From Saccharospirillum sp. MSK14-1 (GTDB lineage: Bacteria > Pseudomonadota > Gammaproteobacteria > Pseudomonadales > Natronospirillaceae): a DNA stretch of 64,000 nt. The notes beneath the pieces are model-generated. The model did no database searches, was not told the origin of the DNA, and saw nothing but the letters and a program-made list of their open reading frames with translations. The position numbers and the translations under genes were made by a program. The stretch covers positions 1,240,001 through 1,304,000 of the forward strand of contig NZ_MIES01000033.1 of the NCBI RefSeq assembly GCF_003054965.1, in the 5' to 3' direction. This document shows positions 37,629-47,600 of this stretch, in pieces (within the stretch, counting starts at the first letter, position 1; every line of letters begins with the position of its first letter).

Positions 37629-38675
37629 TCAGTCCGTAACACAGGGCAGCACATCTTCGCTGAAATAGGGTTCCTGATAACTCCAGAACATCAGTGAAAC
37701 GCCCATAAAATCTGCGGCAAAGGCATGCAGCAGAGGCACAATATTGGCGCGATCCGTTGCAATACGATCAGAATTGGTCGCGCCGATATAATTACCGTCT
37801 TGAACGGCAATGCCCAACGGCACGCTGAATTCCCCTTCATGCATCATGGCAATGGTGTGATTCAATTGCCCTTTGCGCCGCACCATCAGATCCGGCCCAC
37901 CCAGACCGACGCCAATGTGATTGCCGTGCTCGTAAATTGAGCGCAAGTAGCCTTTATCTTCCCAGGGTAACCATTCACCCGGCATAAAGTTGGCGTACTG
38001 CAATTTAATGGTGTTTGGGAAAGCGTCCGCCAGAGCCTGCATGTTGGCTTTAAGCCCTTCGACATAGCCAGCCGGTGTAAAACTTGAATCGTAATCGGCA
38101 GACACCCCAATCGCCGTTTCCTGCAAATTTATGCCCGCAATGTCGCCATCGAACTCATCGCCCAATACTGTCATCAGCGCCGCGAAACGCTCACGGACCG
38201 CTGCATTCCAGCGCTTGGCGACCCAACCTTCGGGTGTACCATCGTCGGTATATTGCTGAATCATGCCGCCATCAAATTCAGCACTGCGCAAATAATCCGG
38301 TGCGCTTAAATTCTGGTTATAGAAGGTCGCGTCCTGAAGCTGAATAAAGAGGGTCTTGCCATGCTCGGCCAGATAAACGAGATCGTCGCGTATTGGCTCA
38401 AAATCGTAGTGATCGCGTTCTGGTTCAAGGTCACGCCAGGAGTACATGATCTGTGCACCCTCAAAGCGTTCGGCTTCCAGAAACGGATGATCGCGCATCG
38501 CTTCACGGTCACGTGCAAAGTAGGCGTAATGCGACATCCCATCATTGGGAAGGGGGCAACGCTCGGATACATAAGCCTGATAGGCATCCTGATAACGTTC
38601 CGCCGGGTTTTGCCAATCAGCCGCCATCACCGACTGAAGCAAAAATAAAAACCCTATTAATGGCCATCGATGCAT
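37629..38675 (-). CDS. secreted glycoside-hydrolase-like TIM-barrel protein
   Basis: A 348-residue protein with a signal peptide (WPLIGFLFLLQSVMA). The body reads like a (beta/alpha)8 glycosidase: QIMYSWRDLEPERDHYDF early, LFIQLQDATFY, GINLQETAIGVSADYD (a candidate acid/base Glu), KLQYANFMPGEWLPW, and SLMFWSYQEPYF near the end (a candidate nucleophile Glu). No specific GH family could be named. It has no clear carbohydrate-utilisation neighbours. It follows the DUF4256 gene at 16 bp and may be cotranscribed with it. Confidence 0.65.
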   Translation of the reverse strand: MHRWPLIGFLFLLQSVMAADWQNPAERYQDAYQAYVSERCPLPNDGMSHYAYFARDREAMRDHPFLEAERFEGAQIMYSWRDLEPERDHYDFEPIRDDLVYLAEHGKTLFIQLQDATFYNQNLSAPDYLRSAEFDGGMIQQYTDDGTPEGWVAKRWNAAVRERFAALMTVLGDEFDGDIAGINLQETAIGVSADYDSSFTPAGYVEGLKANMQALADAFPNTIKLQYANFMPGEWLPWEDKGYLRSIYEHGNHIGVGLGGPDLMVRRKGQLNHTIAMMHEGEFSVPLGIAVQDGNYIGATNSDRIATDRANIVPLLHAFAADFMGVSLMFWSYQEPYFSEDVLPCVTD

Positions 38676-38691
38676 CGAGACATACCTTTGA

Positions 38692-39237
38692 TCAAACCGT
38701 TAACCGGCCACGGAAACCGCGAGCGGCATAATAAGAATCGGCACCATTGTGATATATAAATACTTGGCCATAGCGGCGATCACCAAAGAGCGCCCCGCCG
38801 CGCTGGCGCACTGAATCGGGTGTCACAACCCAACTGGAGGTTTTCAGGTCAAAGTCACCCAAACTTTGCAGATAGCGATAATCGGCTTCGGATAATAATT
38901 CGATGCCCATTGCCACGGCATGATCGACAACACTACCCGCCGGTTTGTTTTTTTTGCGTGCCTGCAACGCCGTGTCGTCGTAACACAGACTGCGTCGTCC
39001 CGTCGGGCTTTCTGTTGAGCAATCGCAAAAAATAAAACCATCGACAGAGTCATCGTAGGCAATCACATCTGGCTCGCCGCCCGTTTGCTCCATCTGCTCG
39101 AGGATACTGAGCTTGCTGGGGTTTGCGAGTAAGCGAGTGACTACATCCTGCCAATCAATACCACTGTGTCGCTCAGGATGATCAGCAAAGCGTTGTTTTA
39201 ATGTGGCCATTAACTGCTGTTCATTTTCCAATGCCAT
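38692..39237 (-). CDS. DUF4256 domain-containing protein
   Basis: A 181-residue cytoplasmic protein matching DUF4256 throughout. Key blocks are RHSGIDWQDV, EQMEQTGGEPDVIAYD, FIFCDCSTESPTGRRSLCYD, MGIELLSEADYRYLQSLG, KTSSWVVTP and YYAARGFRG. The Cys and acidic residues of the FCDCS-E-P block are conserved, but the function is unknown. GGAG precedes the ATG. Confidence 0.9.
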   Translation of the reverse strand: MALENEQQLMATLKQRFADHPERHSGIDWQDVVTRLLANPSKLSILEQMEQTGGEPDVIAYDDSVDGFIFCDCSTESPTGRRSLCYDDTALQARKKNKPAGSVVDHAVAMGIELLSEADYRYLQSLGDFDLKTSSWVVTPDSVRQRGGALFGDRRYGQVFIYHNGADSYYAARGFRGRLTV

Positions 39238-39269
39238 CGTGTTCTCCTACCGTAAAATTCTTGTCTTTA

Positions 39270-39719
39270 TTATTCCAAGCCGATGTCCTGGCAAGTCCAG
39301 GACATTAACGCCTGCCACGCTGAAGGCAAGACCCAGCTGTCCAAAACCGGAGAACGAGCACGGGTTTCATCGTAGCCGGCCAGCTTGGTCAGATATTGGT
39401 ACAAAAATGCCGATGCTCGATAGTTCATGATGCAATGCACAAACACCTTCTCGTCACGCAACAGATCCATCAAAAGACAAAAGTGGCGCAACTGATCCGG
39501 CCCGGGGTTGTCGAAGGGCACAGGAATATGGAAGTAATTCACGCCCAGTTCTGACAGTTGTCTGTCTTCATCGGCAACGGCATCGCGGTGGTTAGATAAC
39601 CCGAGGTTGATAACATGTCGATAGCCATGGTCTACGATTAAATAAAGCTGTTCTGCCCTAGGCTGTCCTGCACTGCCAATATTGGGTGTTACCTGGACAA
39701 AGTTTCGGATGGAATCCAT
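39270..39719 (-). CDS. dual-specificity phosphatase-like protein with short P-loop
   Basis: A 149-residue protein of the protein-tyrosine-phosphatase fold. ITPNIGSAGQP-type opening (VTPNIGSAGQPRAEQL), HVINLGLSNHRDAVADE and VFVHCIMNYRASAFLYQYL match a bacterial family in which the P-loop reads HC-x4-R instead of the classical HC-x5-R. Whether it hydrolyses phosphoesters is uncertain. The substrate is unknown. It has a weak ribosome site and lies 32 bp upstream of the DUF4256 gene. Confidence 0.75.
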   Translation of the reverse strand: MDSIRNFVQVTPNIGSAGQPRAEQLYLIVDHGYRHVINLGLSNHRDAVADEDRQLSELGVNYFHIPVPFDNPGPDQLRHFCLLMDLLRDEKVFVHCIMNYRASAFLYQYLTKLAGYDETRARSPVLDSWVLPSAWQALMSWTCQDIGLE

Positions 39720-39802
39720 AACCGGGGTACCTGTCTGAAAAACCTTTCCAGCCTACTTAAGCGGTTACGTTTTCACTACCGATAGACGCTTCAAACAGCC
39801 AT

Positions 39803-39832
39803 AAAAAAACCCGCCAAAAGGCGGGTTTTTAA
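39803..39832. terminator. rho-independent terminator after rplT
   Basis: ACCCGCC-AAAA-GGCGGGT hairpin with an A-run on the left and a T-run on the right. It ends the thrS-infC-rpmI-rplT row on the minus strand and can act on both strands. Confidence 0.93.
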
Positions 39833-39852
39833 TCACCGGAAACCAATCAAGC

Positions 39853-40206
39853 TTAGGCAGCAGCCTTGGCTTTTTCGGTCAGGGCAGTGAAGGCGACCTT
39901 GTCGTGAACGGCCAGATCAGCAAGGATCTTACGGTCGATCTCGATGGACGACTTCTTCAAGCCAGCGATGAATTTGCTGTAAGACAGACCATTCACGCGA
40001 GCTTCAGCGTTGATACGAGCGATCCACAAAGCGCGGAACTGACGCTTGCGCTGACGACGGTCACGGTAAGCATATTGACCTGCTTTGATGACCGCCTGCT
40101 TGGCTACGCGGAATACACGTGAACGTGCACCGTAATAACCTTTAGCTTGCTTCAGAACCTTCTTGTGACGACGACGGGCGATGACGCCCCGCTTTACACG
40201 AGCCAT
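39853..40206 (-). CDS. rplT: 50S ribosomal protein L20
   Basis: A 117-residue, very basic protein that binds 23S rRNA early in 50S assembly. [20 protein letters not shown] and [20 protein letters not shown] are the L20 signatures. In E. coli L20 also represses its own operon by binding the mRNA ahead of rpmI. AGGAGG precedes the ATG. It lies 27 bp after rpmI. Confidence 0.98.
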   Translation of the reverse strand: MARVKRGVIARRRHKKVLKQAKGYYGARSRVFRVAKQAVIKAGQYAYRDRRQRKRQFRALWIARINAEARVNGLSYSKFIAGLKKSSIEIDRKILADLAVHDKVAFTALTEKAKAAA

Positions 40207-40233
40207 TTATCTTTCCTCCTAATCCGGTGACCG

Positions 40234-40428
40234 TTAAACGTAAGGCAACATGCGCTTGATCAAAGGCACGTCAGACTCAGCAACTTGCTGAGTGCCGCGC
40301 AGATGACGCATACGCTTGGTGCTTTTCTTGGTCAGGATGTGGTTACGGAAAGACTGCTTGTGCTTAAAGCCATTCGCGGTCTTCTTGAAACGCTTCGCAG
40401 CGCCGGAGTTGCTCTTGATTTTTGGCAT
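40234..40428 (-). CDS. rpmI: 50S ribosomal protein L35
   Basis: A 64-residue basic protein of the large ribosomal subunit. [20 protein letters not shown] and [12 protein letters not shown] are diagnostic. The ATG at 40428 follows GGGAG; a second in-frame start two codons upstream is not used in the family. Confidence 0.97.
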   Translation of the reverse strand: MPKIKSNSGAAKRFKKTANGFKHKQSFRNHILTKKSTKRMRHLRGTQQVAESDVPLIKRMLPYV

Positions 40429-40516
40429 TTTCAATCTCCCGATCTACTTCCATAACCGCTTTGCATCCCTTATGGATTGGGTGAAACACCTGATCCGGGA
40501 GCTAACGGTTGCCATT

Positions 40517-40546
40517 AAAAAACGACGACTCCATCAGAGTCGTCGT
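40517..40546 (-). terminator. rho-independent terminator or attenuator between infC and rpmI
   Basis: On the minus strand, ACGACGACTC-TGATG-GAGTCGTCGT is followed by a run of six T. It lies inside the infC-rpmI-rplT operon, so it probably sets the ratio of IF3 to ribosomal-protein mRNA or serves as an attenuator. Confidence 0.8.
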
Positions 40547-40552
40547 CACTGA

Positions 40553-40572
40553 CGAAGTGGCGAACCACTTCG
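40553..40572 (-). promoter_or_regulatory. UUCG-capped hairpin after infC
   Basis: On the minus strand, CGAAGTGG-TTCG-CCACTTCG is a perfect 8-bp stem with the very stable UUCG tetraloop, 6 bp upstream of the attenuator stem. It may protect the infC mRNA end or take part in L20 feedback. Confidence 0.7.
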
Positions 40573-40592
40573 GGATGCTACCTAAGGCAGCC

Positions 40593-41132
40593 TCACTTCT
40601 TCTTGGTCGGCGCCATGACCATGGTCAACTGACGGCCTTCCATCTTAGGACGCTGCTCTACAGTGGCCAGATCTTCCAGATCATTGGCGACCCGCTGCAG
40701 CAGTTCCATACCGATTTCCTGGTGAGCCATTTCACGACCACGAAAACGCAGCGTTACCTTAGCCTTGTCACCGTGCTCCAGAAACTTGGTCAGGTTACGC
40801 AACTTGACGTTGTAATCACCAATGTCGGTGTTGGGGCGGAATTTCACCTCCTTCACCTGCACCTGAACTTGTTTCTTCTTGGCTGCGGCCTTGGCTTTCT
40901 TCTCTTCGTAGAGCTTCTTGCCCAGGTCCATGATCTTGCAGACCACAGGGTCGGCATTGGAGATCTGTACCAGATCCAGTTCGGCTTGTTGAGCCCGCGC
41001 AATGGCGTCGGCCAGCGGCACAATGCCGAGCTGCTCGCCGTCTTCCGCGATCAGACGGACTTCATCCGCCTGAATCTGCTCATTAATAATATGACGATTG
41101 GTAGGTTTGGCGCCTCTCGCGTTGCGTTTTAT
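40593..41132 (-). CDS. infC: translation initiation factor IF-3 (AUA start)
   Basis: A protein of 179 residues that keeps 30S subunits free and checks the initiator codon. It aligns end to end with IF3: [16 protein letters not shown] near the N terminus, [18 protein letters not shown] in the middle, [18 protein letters not shown] in the C-terminal domain, ending MAPTKKK. The natural N terminus [10 protein letters not shown] falls at an ATA codon at 41132, 8 bp after GGAG and 3 bp after the thrS stop. No ATG, GTG or TTG is available there, and a later GTG at 41021 would remove a third of the N domain. E. coli infC uses AUU for self-regulation, so AUA is a plausible equivalent. Confidence 0.93.
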   Translation of the reverse strand: MKRNARGAKPTNRHIINEQIQADEVRLIAEDGEQLGIVPLADAIARAQQAELDLVQISNADPVVCKIMDLGKKLYEEKKAKAAAKKKQVQVQVKEVKFRPNTDIGDYNVKLRNLTKFLEHGDKAKVTLRFRGREMAHQEIGMELLQRVANDLEDLATVEQRPKMEGRQLTMVMAPTKKK

Positions 41133-41135
41133 AAC

Positions 41136-43067
41136 TCACTCTCCGTTTGTTACCAGACGGCCTTTTTGGGCGACATCAGCAGTCAGACGTTCAATAAAGG
41201 CGTCAACTGACAGCGTTCCCAGGTCCTTCCCATCTCGGGTGCGGACCGCTACGGCCTCGTTTTCGACTTCCTTATCGCCAATTACCAGCAGATAAGGAAT
41301 GCGCTGAATCGTGTGCTCGCGGATTTTAAAGCCGATCTTCTCATTTCTCAAGTCGGCATCAGCCCGGAAACCAGCGGAAATCAGGCGATTTTGGACGGAT
41401 TTGACGAAATCCGCTTGTGCATCGGTGATATTGCACACCATCGCCTGAATCGGAGCCAGCCATGGCGGCATGGCACCGGCGTGCTGTTCGATCAGGATAC
41501 CGGTGAAGCGTTCAAAGCTGCCGAGGATGGCTCGGTGCAACATGACCGGTGTTTGACGATTACCCTGCTCGTCCACGTACTGGGCGTCAAGCCGCCCCGG
41601 CATGGAGAAATCGACCTGAATCGTTCCGCATTGCCACATCCGGCCCAGACTGTCCTTCAGGGTGAATTCAATTTTAGGGCCGTAGAAAGCGCCCTCGCCC
41701 GGCAATGTTTCCCAAGGCTTGCCGGTGGCATCCAAAGCGGAGGCTAAGGCGGCTTCGGCGCGGTCCCAGTCGGCATCGCTGCCAACGCGCTTTTCCGGGC
41801 GGGTCGACAGCTTCAGGATGACATCATCAAACCCAAAGTCGTAATAGACTTCGTTGAGCATCTCGATGAATTGAGCCACTTCTGGCTGTATCTGCGCTTC
41901 AGTACAGAAGATGTGTGCATCGTCCTGAGTAAAACCGCGCACCCGCATAATGCCGTGCAAGGCACCGGACGCTTCGTTGCGGTGACAGGAACCAAATTCT
42001 GCCAAACGCAATGGCAGGTCACGGTAGCTTTTCAGCCCCTGATTAAAGACCTGAACGTGGCATGGGCAGTTCATTGGCTTGACCGCGTTGTCGCGGTGTT
42101 CGCTGTGTGTGGTGAACATGTCGTCACCGAACTTGTCCCAGTGACCGGACTTCTCCCACAGTGAACGGTCAACAATCTGTGGTGTGCGGATTTCGCTGTA
42201 GCCATGCGCTTTCTGCTTAGCGCGCATGTATTGCTCAATCACCTGATACATGGTCCAGCCATTGGGATGCCAGAACACCATACCCGGCGCTTCTTCTTGA
42301 AGATGGAAGAGGTCGAGCTTTTTACCGATACGACGGTGATCGCGCTTGGCCGCTTCTTCGAGGAAGTTCAGGTGCGCTTTCAGCTGCTTCTTATCGGCCC
42401 AGGCAGTGCCGTAAATACGCTGCAACTGTTTGTTGCTGCTGTCACCACGCCAATAGGCACCAGAAACCCGCATCAATTTAAAATGATGACAGAACTTCAT
42501 GTTCGGCACGTGCGGACCACGGCACATGTCTACGTATTCTTCATGATGGTACAAACCCGGCTGATCATCTTGGCTGATGTTCTGCTCAAGAATTTCCATC
42601 TTGTAGGGCTCGCCGCGTTCACGGAAGGTATCCAGCGCTTCTTGCCAGCTGACTTTGTGGCGCACCACGGCGTAGTCGGTTTTGGCTAACTGCATCATGC
42701 GCTTTTCCAATGCCTCAAGATCTTCTTCGGTCAGACGATGATCCAGATCGACGTCGTAATAAAAGCCGTTTTCAATGGTCGGACCAATGGCCATCTTGGC
42801 GTCGGGCCATAATTGTTTCAGAGCATGGCCGAGCAAATGCGCGCAAGAGTGACGAATGATTTCCAGACCATCGTCATCCTTCGGCGTAATAATCTCGATA
42901 TCGGAATCTTCGCTGACTACATCAACGGCATCGACACGCACACCATTGATGCGTCCAGCCAGCGTATTGCGAGCCAGGCCAGGGCCGATATCTTCGGCAA
43001 TCTGCATAATGGATACAGGGGTGTCGTACGAACGTTTGGCGCCGTCGGGCAAGGTAATAACAGGCAT
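41136..43067 (-). CDS. thrS: threonyl-tRNA synthetase
   Basis: A 643-residue class II synthetase charging tRNA-Thr. An N-terminal TGS domain ([14 protein letters not shown], with [11 protein letters not shown]) is followed by the editing domain ([20 protein letters not shown] with the HxxxH zinc/editing motif, and [11 protein letters not shown]). The catalytic domain has MNCPCH (zinc Cys), [30 protein letters not shown] and the final [11 protein letters not shown]. The anticodon-binding domain closes the protein. GAAGGAGC precedes the ATG. The leader contains tRNA-like hairpins that suggest autoregulation. It is the first gene of the thrS-infC-rpmI-rplT row. Confidence 0.98.
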   Translation of the reverse strand: MPVITLPDGAKRSYDTPVSIMQIAEDIGPGLARNTLAGRINGVRVDAVDVVSEDSDIEIITPKDDDGLEIIRHSCAHLLGHALKQLWPDAKMAIGPTIENGFYYDVDLDHRLTEEDLEALEKRMMQLAKTDYAVVRHKVSWQEALDTFRERGEPYKMEILEQNISQDDQPGLYHHEEYVDMCRGPHVPNMKFCHHFKLMRVSGAYWRGDSSNKQLQRIYGTAWADKKQLKAHLNFLEEAAKRDHRRIGKKLDLFHLQEEAPGMVFWHPNGWTMYQVIEQYMRAKQKAHGYSEIRTPQIVDRSLWEKSGHWDKFGDDMFTTHSEHRDNAVKPMNCPCHVQVFNQGLKSYRDLPLRLAEFGSCHRNEASGALHGIMRVRGFTQDDAHIFCTEAQIQPEVAQFIEMLNEVYYDFGFDDVILKLSTRPEKRVGSDADWDRAEAALASALDATGKPWETLPGEGAFYGPKIEFTLKDSLGRMWQCGTIQVDFSMPGRLDAQYVDEQGNRQTPVMLHRAILGSFERFTGILIEQHAGAMPPWLAPIQAMVCNITDAQADFVKSVQNRLISAGFRADADLRNEKIGFKIREHTIQRIPYLLVIGDKEVENEAVAVRTRDGKDLGTLSVDAFIERLTADVAQKGRLVTNGE

Positions 43068-43081
43068 GATGCGCTCCTTCA

Positions 43082-43178
43082 GTGGTGACCCCTACCAAGG
43101 GCCACATGTTGGATATTTAAGGTTTTGAATGGTTTTACTCTGGTCCGACCTACCCCTACCAAGGGACCGTATCGGACC
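43082..43178 (-). promoter_or_regulatory. thrS leader with two tRNA-Thr anticodon-arm mimics
   Basis: On the minus strand CCCTTGGTAGGGGT occurs twice (43101-43088 and 43165-43152). CCC-UUGGUAG-GGG imitates the tRNA-Thr(GGU) anticodon arm, whose loop in E. coli reads UUGGUAA. The copy nearer the gene is extended by GUGG/CCAC and ends 2 nt before the Shine-Dalgarno GAAGGAGC. The far copy is enclosed by GGTCCGA/TCGGACC arms (43142-43148, 43172-43178). This resembles the E. coli thrS operator, where ThrRS binds two such stems and blocks ribosome entry. The remaining 43179-43404 holds the thrS and efflux promoters; no other structure was seen. Confidence 0.75.
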
Positions 43179-43404
43179 GACATTTCACCGGACGGTCTGA
43201 ACAAGCCTTTGCCCGTTTGAAACGAGCTGCGCAGTTTACCTGATCACATCCGACCGGTCACCCCGATCATCGCTCGGTGTTTACGGTTTGTTGACCGCAC
43301 AGCTGCATTTTCTCTCCATCTTTGTTCCGTAAACTGGCGCACACTTTGTTGATTCTTTTTAATACGACTGGCCGGTCAGCATCCTGGCACTTTGGGAGTA
43401 GTGA

Positions 43405-44679
43405 ATGAAGAAGCAGTCAATCATTGTCGCAGTCATTCTGGCCGTCGGTGCCGGCGGCTATCTGCTCATGAGCAGTCCAATCGGCTCAGACAGTGGCGCG
43501 CAACGCGGCGGTAACGCTGCCATGAGTATGCGTGCCGGCCTCGCTGGCTCGCGCTGGGGGCGCAGCAATGCCAGCAGTAACACTCTGCAGGTTGAAGCCA
43601 TCGATGTTGAATGGGGCGACAACGCACCAACCACACCGCTGCTCGCGCAAGTCGATGCTAAACGACAAGAAACGCTCACCGTTCCCGCCGAAGCCCGCGT
43701 GATCGACATCGCCGTGCAAGCGGGCCAGTTGGTCAGCGCCGACGACGCCTTAATTGAGTTAAACGCCGACTCGATCGAATGGACCTTACGTCAGCAACAA
43801 GCCGCCGTCGCCCAGCAGGAAGCGGCCATTCGCATCGCCGAGCGACAGCATCAAGTAGACCAGGCGGCGCTCGATAACGCCCGCGCCAGCTATCAACGCG
43901 AAGTGGCCTTGAACGAGCAAGGCTATTCCAATGCCGCCAGCTTACAGACCGCAGAAGAAGCCTTACGCAGCGCCGAGTTAAGCGTTGATGTGTATGCCGA
44001 CGAGTTAATACAGCAACAAGCTGACCTCGAACAGGCACGCATCGCTCTGGAACAAGCTCAAGCCGATGCAGATGACTTACGGCCTGTGGCGCCGTTTGAC
44101 GCCGAGGTGGTCAGCATCAATGTAGCCACCGGTGCACGCTTACCTGCCGACACCGATCTGATGACTTTAGTGGACCGCAGCTCACTCTTTGCCCGCACCC
44201 AGGTACCGCTGTCGGTGTATCGACGCATTCGCGGCCAAGCAATCGAAGCCGAAGCGATCATCGACGACACCCTCTATCCTCTGACCGTTACCAGTCTGGC
44301 CGCCTCGGCTGAGACCGGTGCGGTGGCACTGGAAGTCGCCCTGCCCGCCAATATTCCCGTGCTGATCAACGAAACCATTGAGCTGCAACTGAAACTCCCG
44401 GCAGTATCCAGCTACGCCGTTCCACAGGACGCCATCTACCAAAACGACCGGCTGTATCAGCTGATTGATGGCGCTTTGAGTCGGCAAACCGTGCAAGTAC
44501 TCGGTTATCAGCAGCGCGACGGTAAACAGTGGGCCCTGGTCAGCTTCGAAGACGCCACCGACGCCCCCATCACCGTCCTGACGACTCGCTTATCGCAGCC
44601 CACAGACGGCACCCCCGTGACCCGGGTCGGTCACACTCAGAGCAACACCCTACCCACCGAAAACGGTGACGCCTCATGA
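43405..44679 (+). CDS. RND efflux membrane fusion (periplasmic adaptor) subunit
   Basis: A 424-residue adaptor. An N-terminal anchor (IIVAVILAVGAGGYLLM) is followed by a lipoyl/barrel-sandwich region (VIDIAVQAGQLVSADDALIELN), a long coiled-coil hairpin rich in Gln/Ala/Glu (about residues 130-220), the returning lipoyl half (LRPVAPFDAEVVSINVATGARL) and beta-barrel domains. It links the pump to an outer-membrane channel, which must come from elsewhere because no TolC-like gene is here. GGGAG precedes the ATG. Its stop overlaps the pump start by 4 bp (ATGA). Confidence 0.9.
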   Translation: MKKQSIIVAVILAVGAGGYLLMSSPIGSDSGAQRGGNAAMSMRAGLAGSRWGRSNASSNTLQVEAIDVEWGDNAPTTPLLAQVDAKRQETLTVPAEARVIDIAVQAGQLVSADDALIELNADSIEWTLRQQQAAVAQQEAAIRIAERQHQVDQAALDNARASYQREVALNEQGYSNAASLQTAEEALRSAELSVDVYADELIQQQADLEQARIALEQAQADADDLRPVAPFDAEVVSINVATGARLPADTDLMTLVDRSSLFARTQVPLSVYRRIRGQAIEAEAIIDDTLYPLTVTSLAASAETGAVALEVALPANIPVLINETIELQLKLPAVSSYAVPQDAIYQNDRLYQLIDGALSRQTVQVLGYQQRDGKQWALVSFEDATDAPITVLTTRLSQPTDGTPVTRVGHTQSNTLPTENGDAS

Positions 44680-47600
44680 ACGGTTTTTACGATCAAATAC
44701 TGCGTCATCGTCTGGCCGCCAACCTGATGATGCTGTTGGTGATTGGCGCAGGCATCTGGGGCTTACAATCGGTGCGTTCACAGCTGTTCCCAGACTTTGA
44801 GTTGCCGCTGGTGCGGGCCACGTTCAGTTGGGACAACGCCGACGTCGATACCATTCGCACCCAGTTGGGTGACCCACTCGATCAGGAGATGATGGACAGT
44901 GGGGATTTCGATTTCGTGCGCGCCGTTTCCTATCGCGGCGGTCACCGCGTCTTTGCGGCGGTCAAAGACGGCCTCAGTGTTGACGAGGGGTTTGCCACCC
45001 TCGAAGACGCCATCGATAACATCGGCCTGCCATCCAGTGTCATCATCGATGATCTGGAAAAAATTGAAGTCACCGAGCCGGTCGCTTCGGTGCTGCTGTA
45101 TGGCGACCTGCCACGCAGTGATCTGGCCAGCCTGGGTTATCAAGCCCAACAGTCTCTGTTGGCGGAAGGCGTTGCGGTGGTTGAACTCTCGGGCGCGCCT
45201 GGCCGTGAACGGGTGATTGATGTCGATCTCACCACGCTCGGCTCCCTGGGTATGACGCTCGACACCCTAGCCGACCGCATCACAGCCCAGTTCAATGCCA
45301 CGCCAGCGGGAACCCTCGCCGTAGGCGCAAACAGCACGTCACTGGTCACCGATTCACCAGACTGGACCGTCGACGCCCTGAACGAAGCCATCATCGCGCA
45401 AAATGCCGGTGGCGTGATTCGCTTAGCGCAGGTCGCACAAGTCCGCGAGGCTTACGACAACACGGATATTCTGCGTTACGACGGTATGCCTGCCATCAAA
45501 CTGGAAGTCAGCCGAGTCGCCGGTGAAGACACCCTGGAAAACGCCGAATTGCTGGACAACTGGATGGCCGATTTTGCCGATGAATTGCCGTACGGCGTCG
45601 GCATGCACAAATACAACGAAATCTGGCAGGTCGTGCAGGACCAGCTCAACCTGGTGATCAGCAATGGCATCGCAGGGATGGTGTTGGTGTTGCTGGTGTT
45701 GTTTGTCTTCCTGCGCACACGCTTGGCGATTTGGGTAGCCGCCGGCATTCCGGTTTCCTTTATGGGCACCCTCGCCTTTATGGGTTACTCCGATACCACC
45801 ATCAACACCATCAGCTTGTTCGGCTTTGTTATCGCCATTGGCATCATCGTCGACGATGCCATCGTGGTCGCTGAAGACGCGGCGGCGCTGGAATCTCAGG
45901 GTTTATCATCCGAACAGGCATCACGCACCGCGGCCAAGCGCATGATGCCCGCGGTGATCGCCTCCAGCCTCACCACCATTGCGGCTTTTATGCCGCTGCT
46001 GTTAATCGGTGGCTCTTTCGGCAACCTGCTGGTGGACATCCCCACCGTCGTCACCGCTGCCATCATCGCTTCGCTGGTGGAGTGTTTTATCATTTTGCCG
46101 GGCCACCTCGGCCACAACGGCAAAACCAAACCGATGGGTGTGCGGCGGCTACAGTTCGAAGAGGCCTTTCATCGGTTTCGTGATGGTCCGTTTCAACGTC
46201 TGGTCAAGCAGGCGCTGGGTCAATCGAGCATCTTTGTGGCTGCCATTTTCGCTGTTGCCTTACTAACGCTGGGCGCGGTGACCAGCGGCCGCATTGAGTT
46301 TGAACCGTCGCCATCGCTGGATCAGCCAACCATGAGTGTCACCCTCGACCTGCTCGATGGCACCACGCTGGCAGAAGCGGAAAGCGCTCTCGACCAGTTG
46401 CAAGCCGTGGTAGAAGACATCGACGCTTCGGTCGGTGGTGGCCTTATCGCCAACATCGTTCAGGAATTTGAAAGCGTTGATGAACCCGACCGCGCCTCCC
46501 TGGAACTAACCCTTACCAGCGATACCAATCGCGCACTGAGTAACGCCGACGTGCTGGAACGGGTTCAGAACGAATTCGAACTGCCACCGGTGGTGCGCGC
46601 CTATTCCAGCGGACGCTTTTTCCGCGGCCCAGGTGGTGGCGGTGACTTGGAAATCCGCCTGGTCGGCGACGATATCCAAGAATTAAAACAAGCCTCGCTC
46701 GCACTGCAAACGCAGCTGTTGAATTATTCCGATGTGCTCAGTGACATCACCGATGATTTACCACTCGACGGTCAGCAATATCAAATGAGCCTGACACAGG
46801 CAGCACAAACCGCCGCGGTCGATATGAACAGCGTGGCCAGCCAAGTCGCCGGTCAGTTGTCGGGGAAAACCCTGGTCACGGTGCAGGAAGGCGATCAGGA
46901 AATACCGGTGGTCCTGCAACTGGTTGAGCATCAGCGCGAAAGCGACGCCTGGTTGGAAAATCTGCCCATTCAGTTAAGCGATGGCACCACTCGACCTTTG
47001 GGGGGTCTGGTGAATTTCCATTTCGATCAGGGCCTGAATCGCATCACCTCTCGCAACGGCGAATTGGAGGTGGAAGTCACCGCGACCTACAACGGCGATC
47101 AGTTAGTCGACTTCTATCCGGAGTTGGAAAACACCGTCCTGCCGGGCATCAGTGCGCGCTTTGATGTGGACTGGTCAATCAGCGGCCAGGCCGAGGAGCT
47201 GGAATCTTTCTTCAGCGACACCTTGCTGGCGGTGAGTATTTCCATCTTGTTGATTTATCTGATTCTGGCCTGGGTTTTTGAATCCTGGCTATGGCCGTTC
47301 GCTATTTTAGTAACGGTTCCGTTCGGGCTGACGGGTGCCGTCATCGGACATTGGATAATGGGCATGCCGCTGTCCACAATTTCCGTGTTCGGCCTGATTG
47401 GACTGTCGGGGATTGTGATAAACGACGCCATTATTCTGGTCACCGTTTTCAGGCGACTGCATAACGATGGTTTGAGTCTTTACGACTCCGCCGTCGAAGC
47501 CTCACTGTCGCGGTTGCGCCCAGTCATTTTGACGTCAATTACAACTATGGCTGGCCTGATTCCATTGTTGTTTGAAACCAGTGTCGACGCGGCTCTGCTG

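Noticed and set aside
40593-41021. infC starting at the GTG at 41021
   Set aside because: It would remove about 37 conserved residues of the IF3 N domain; the frame and homology continue to the ATA at 41132.
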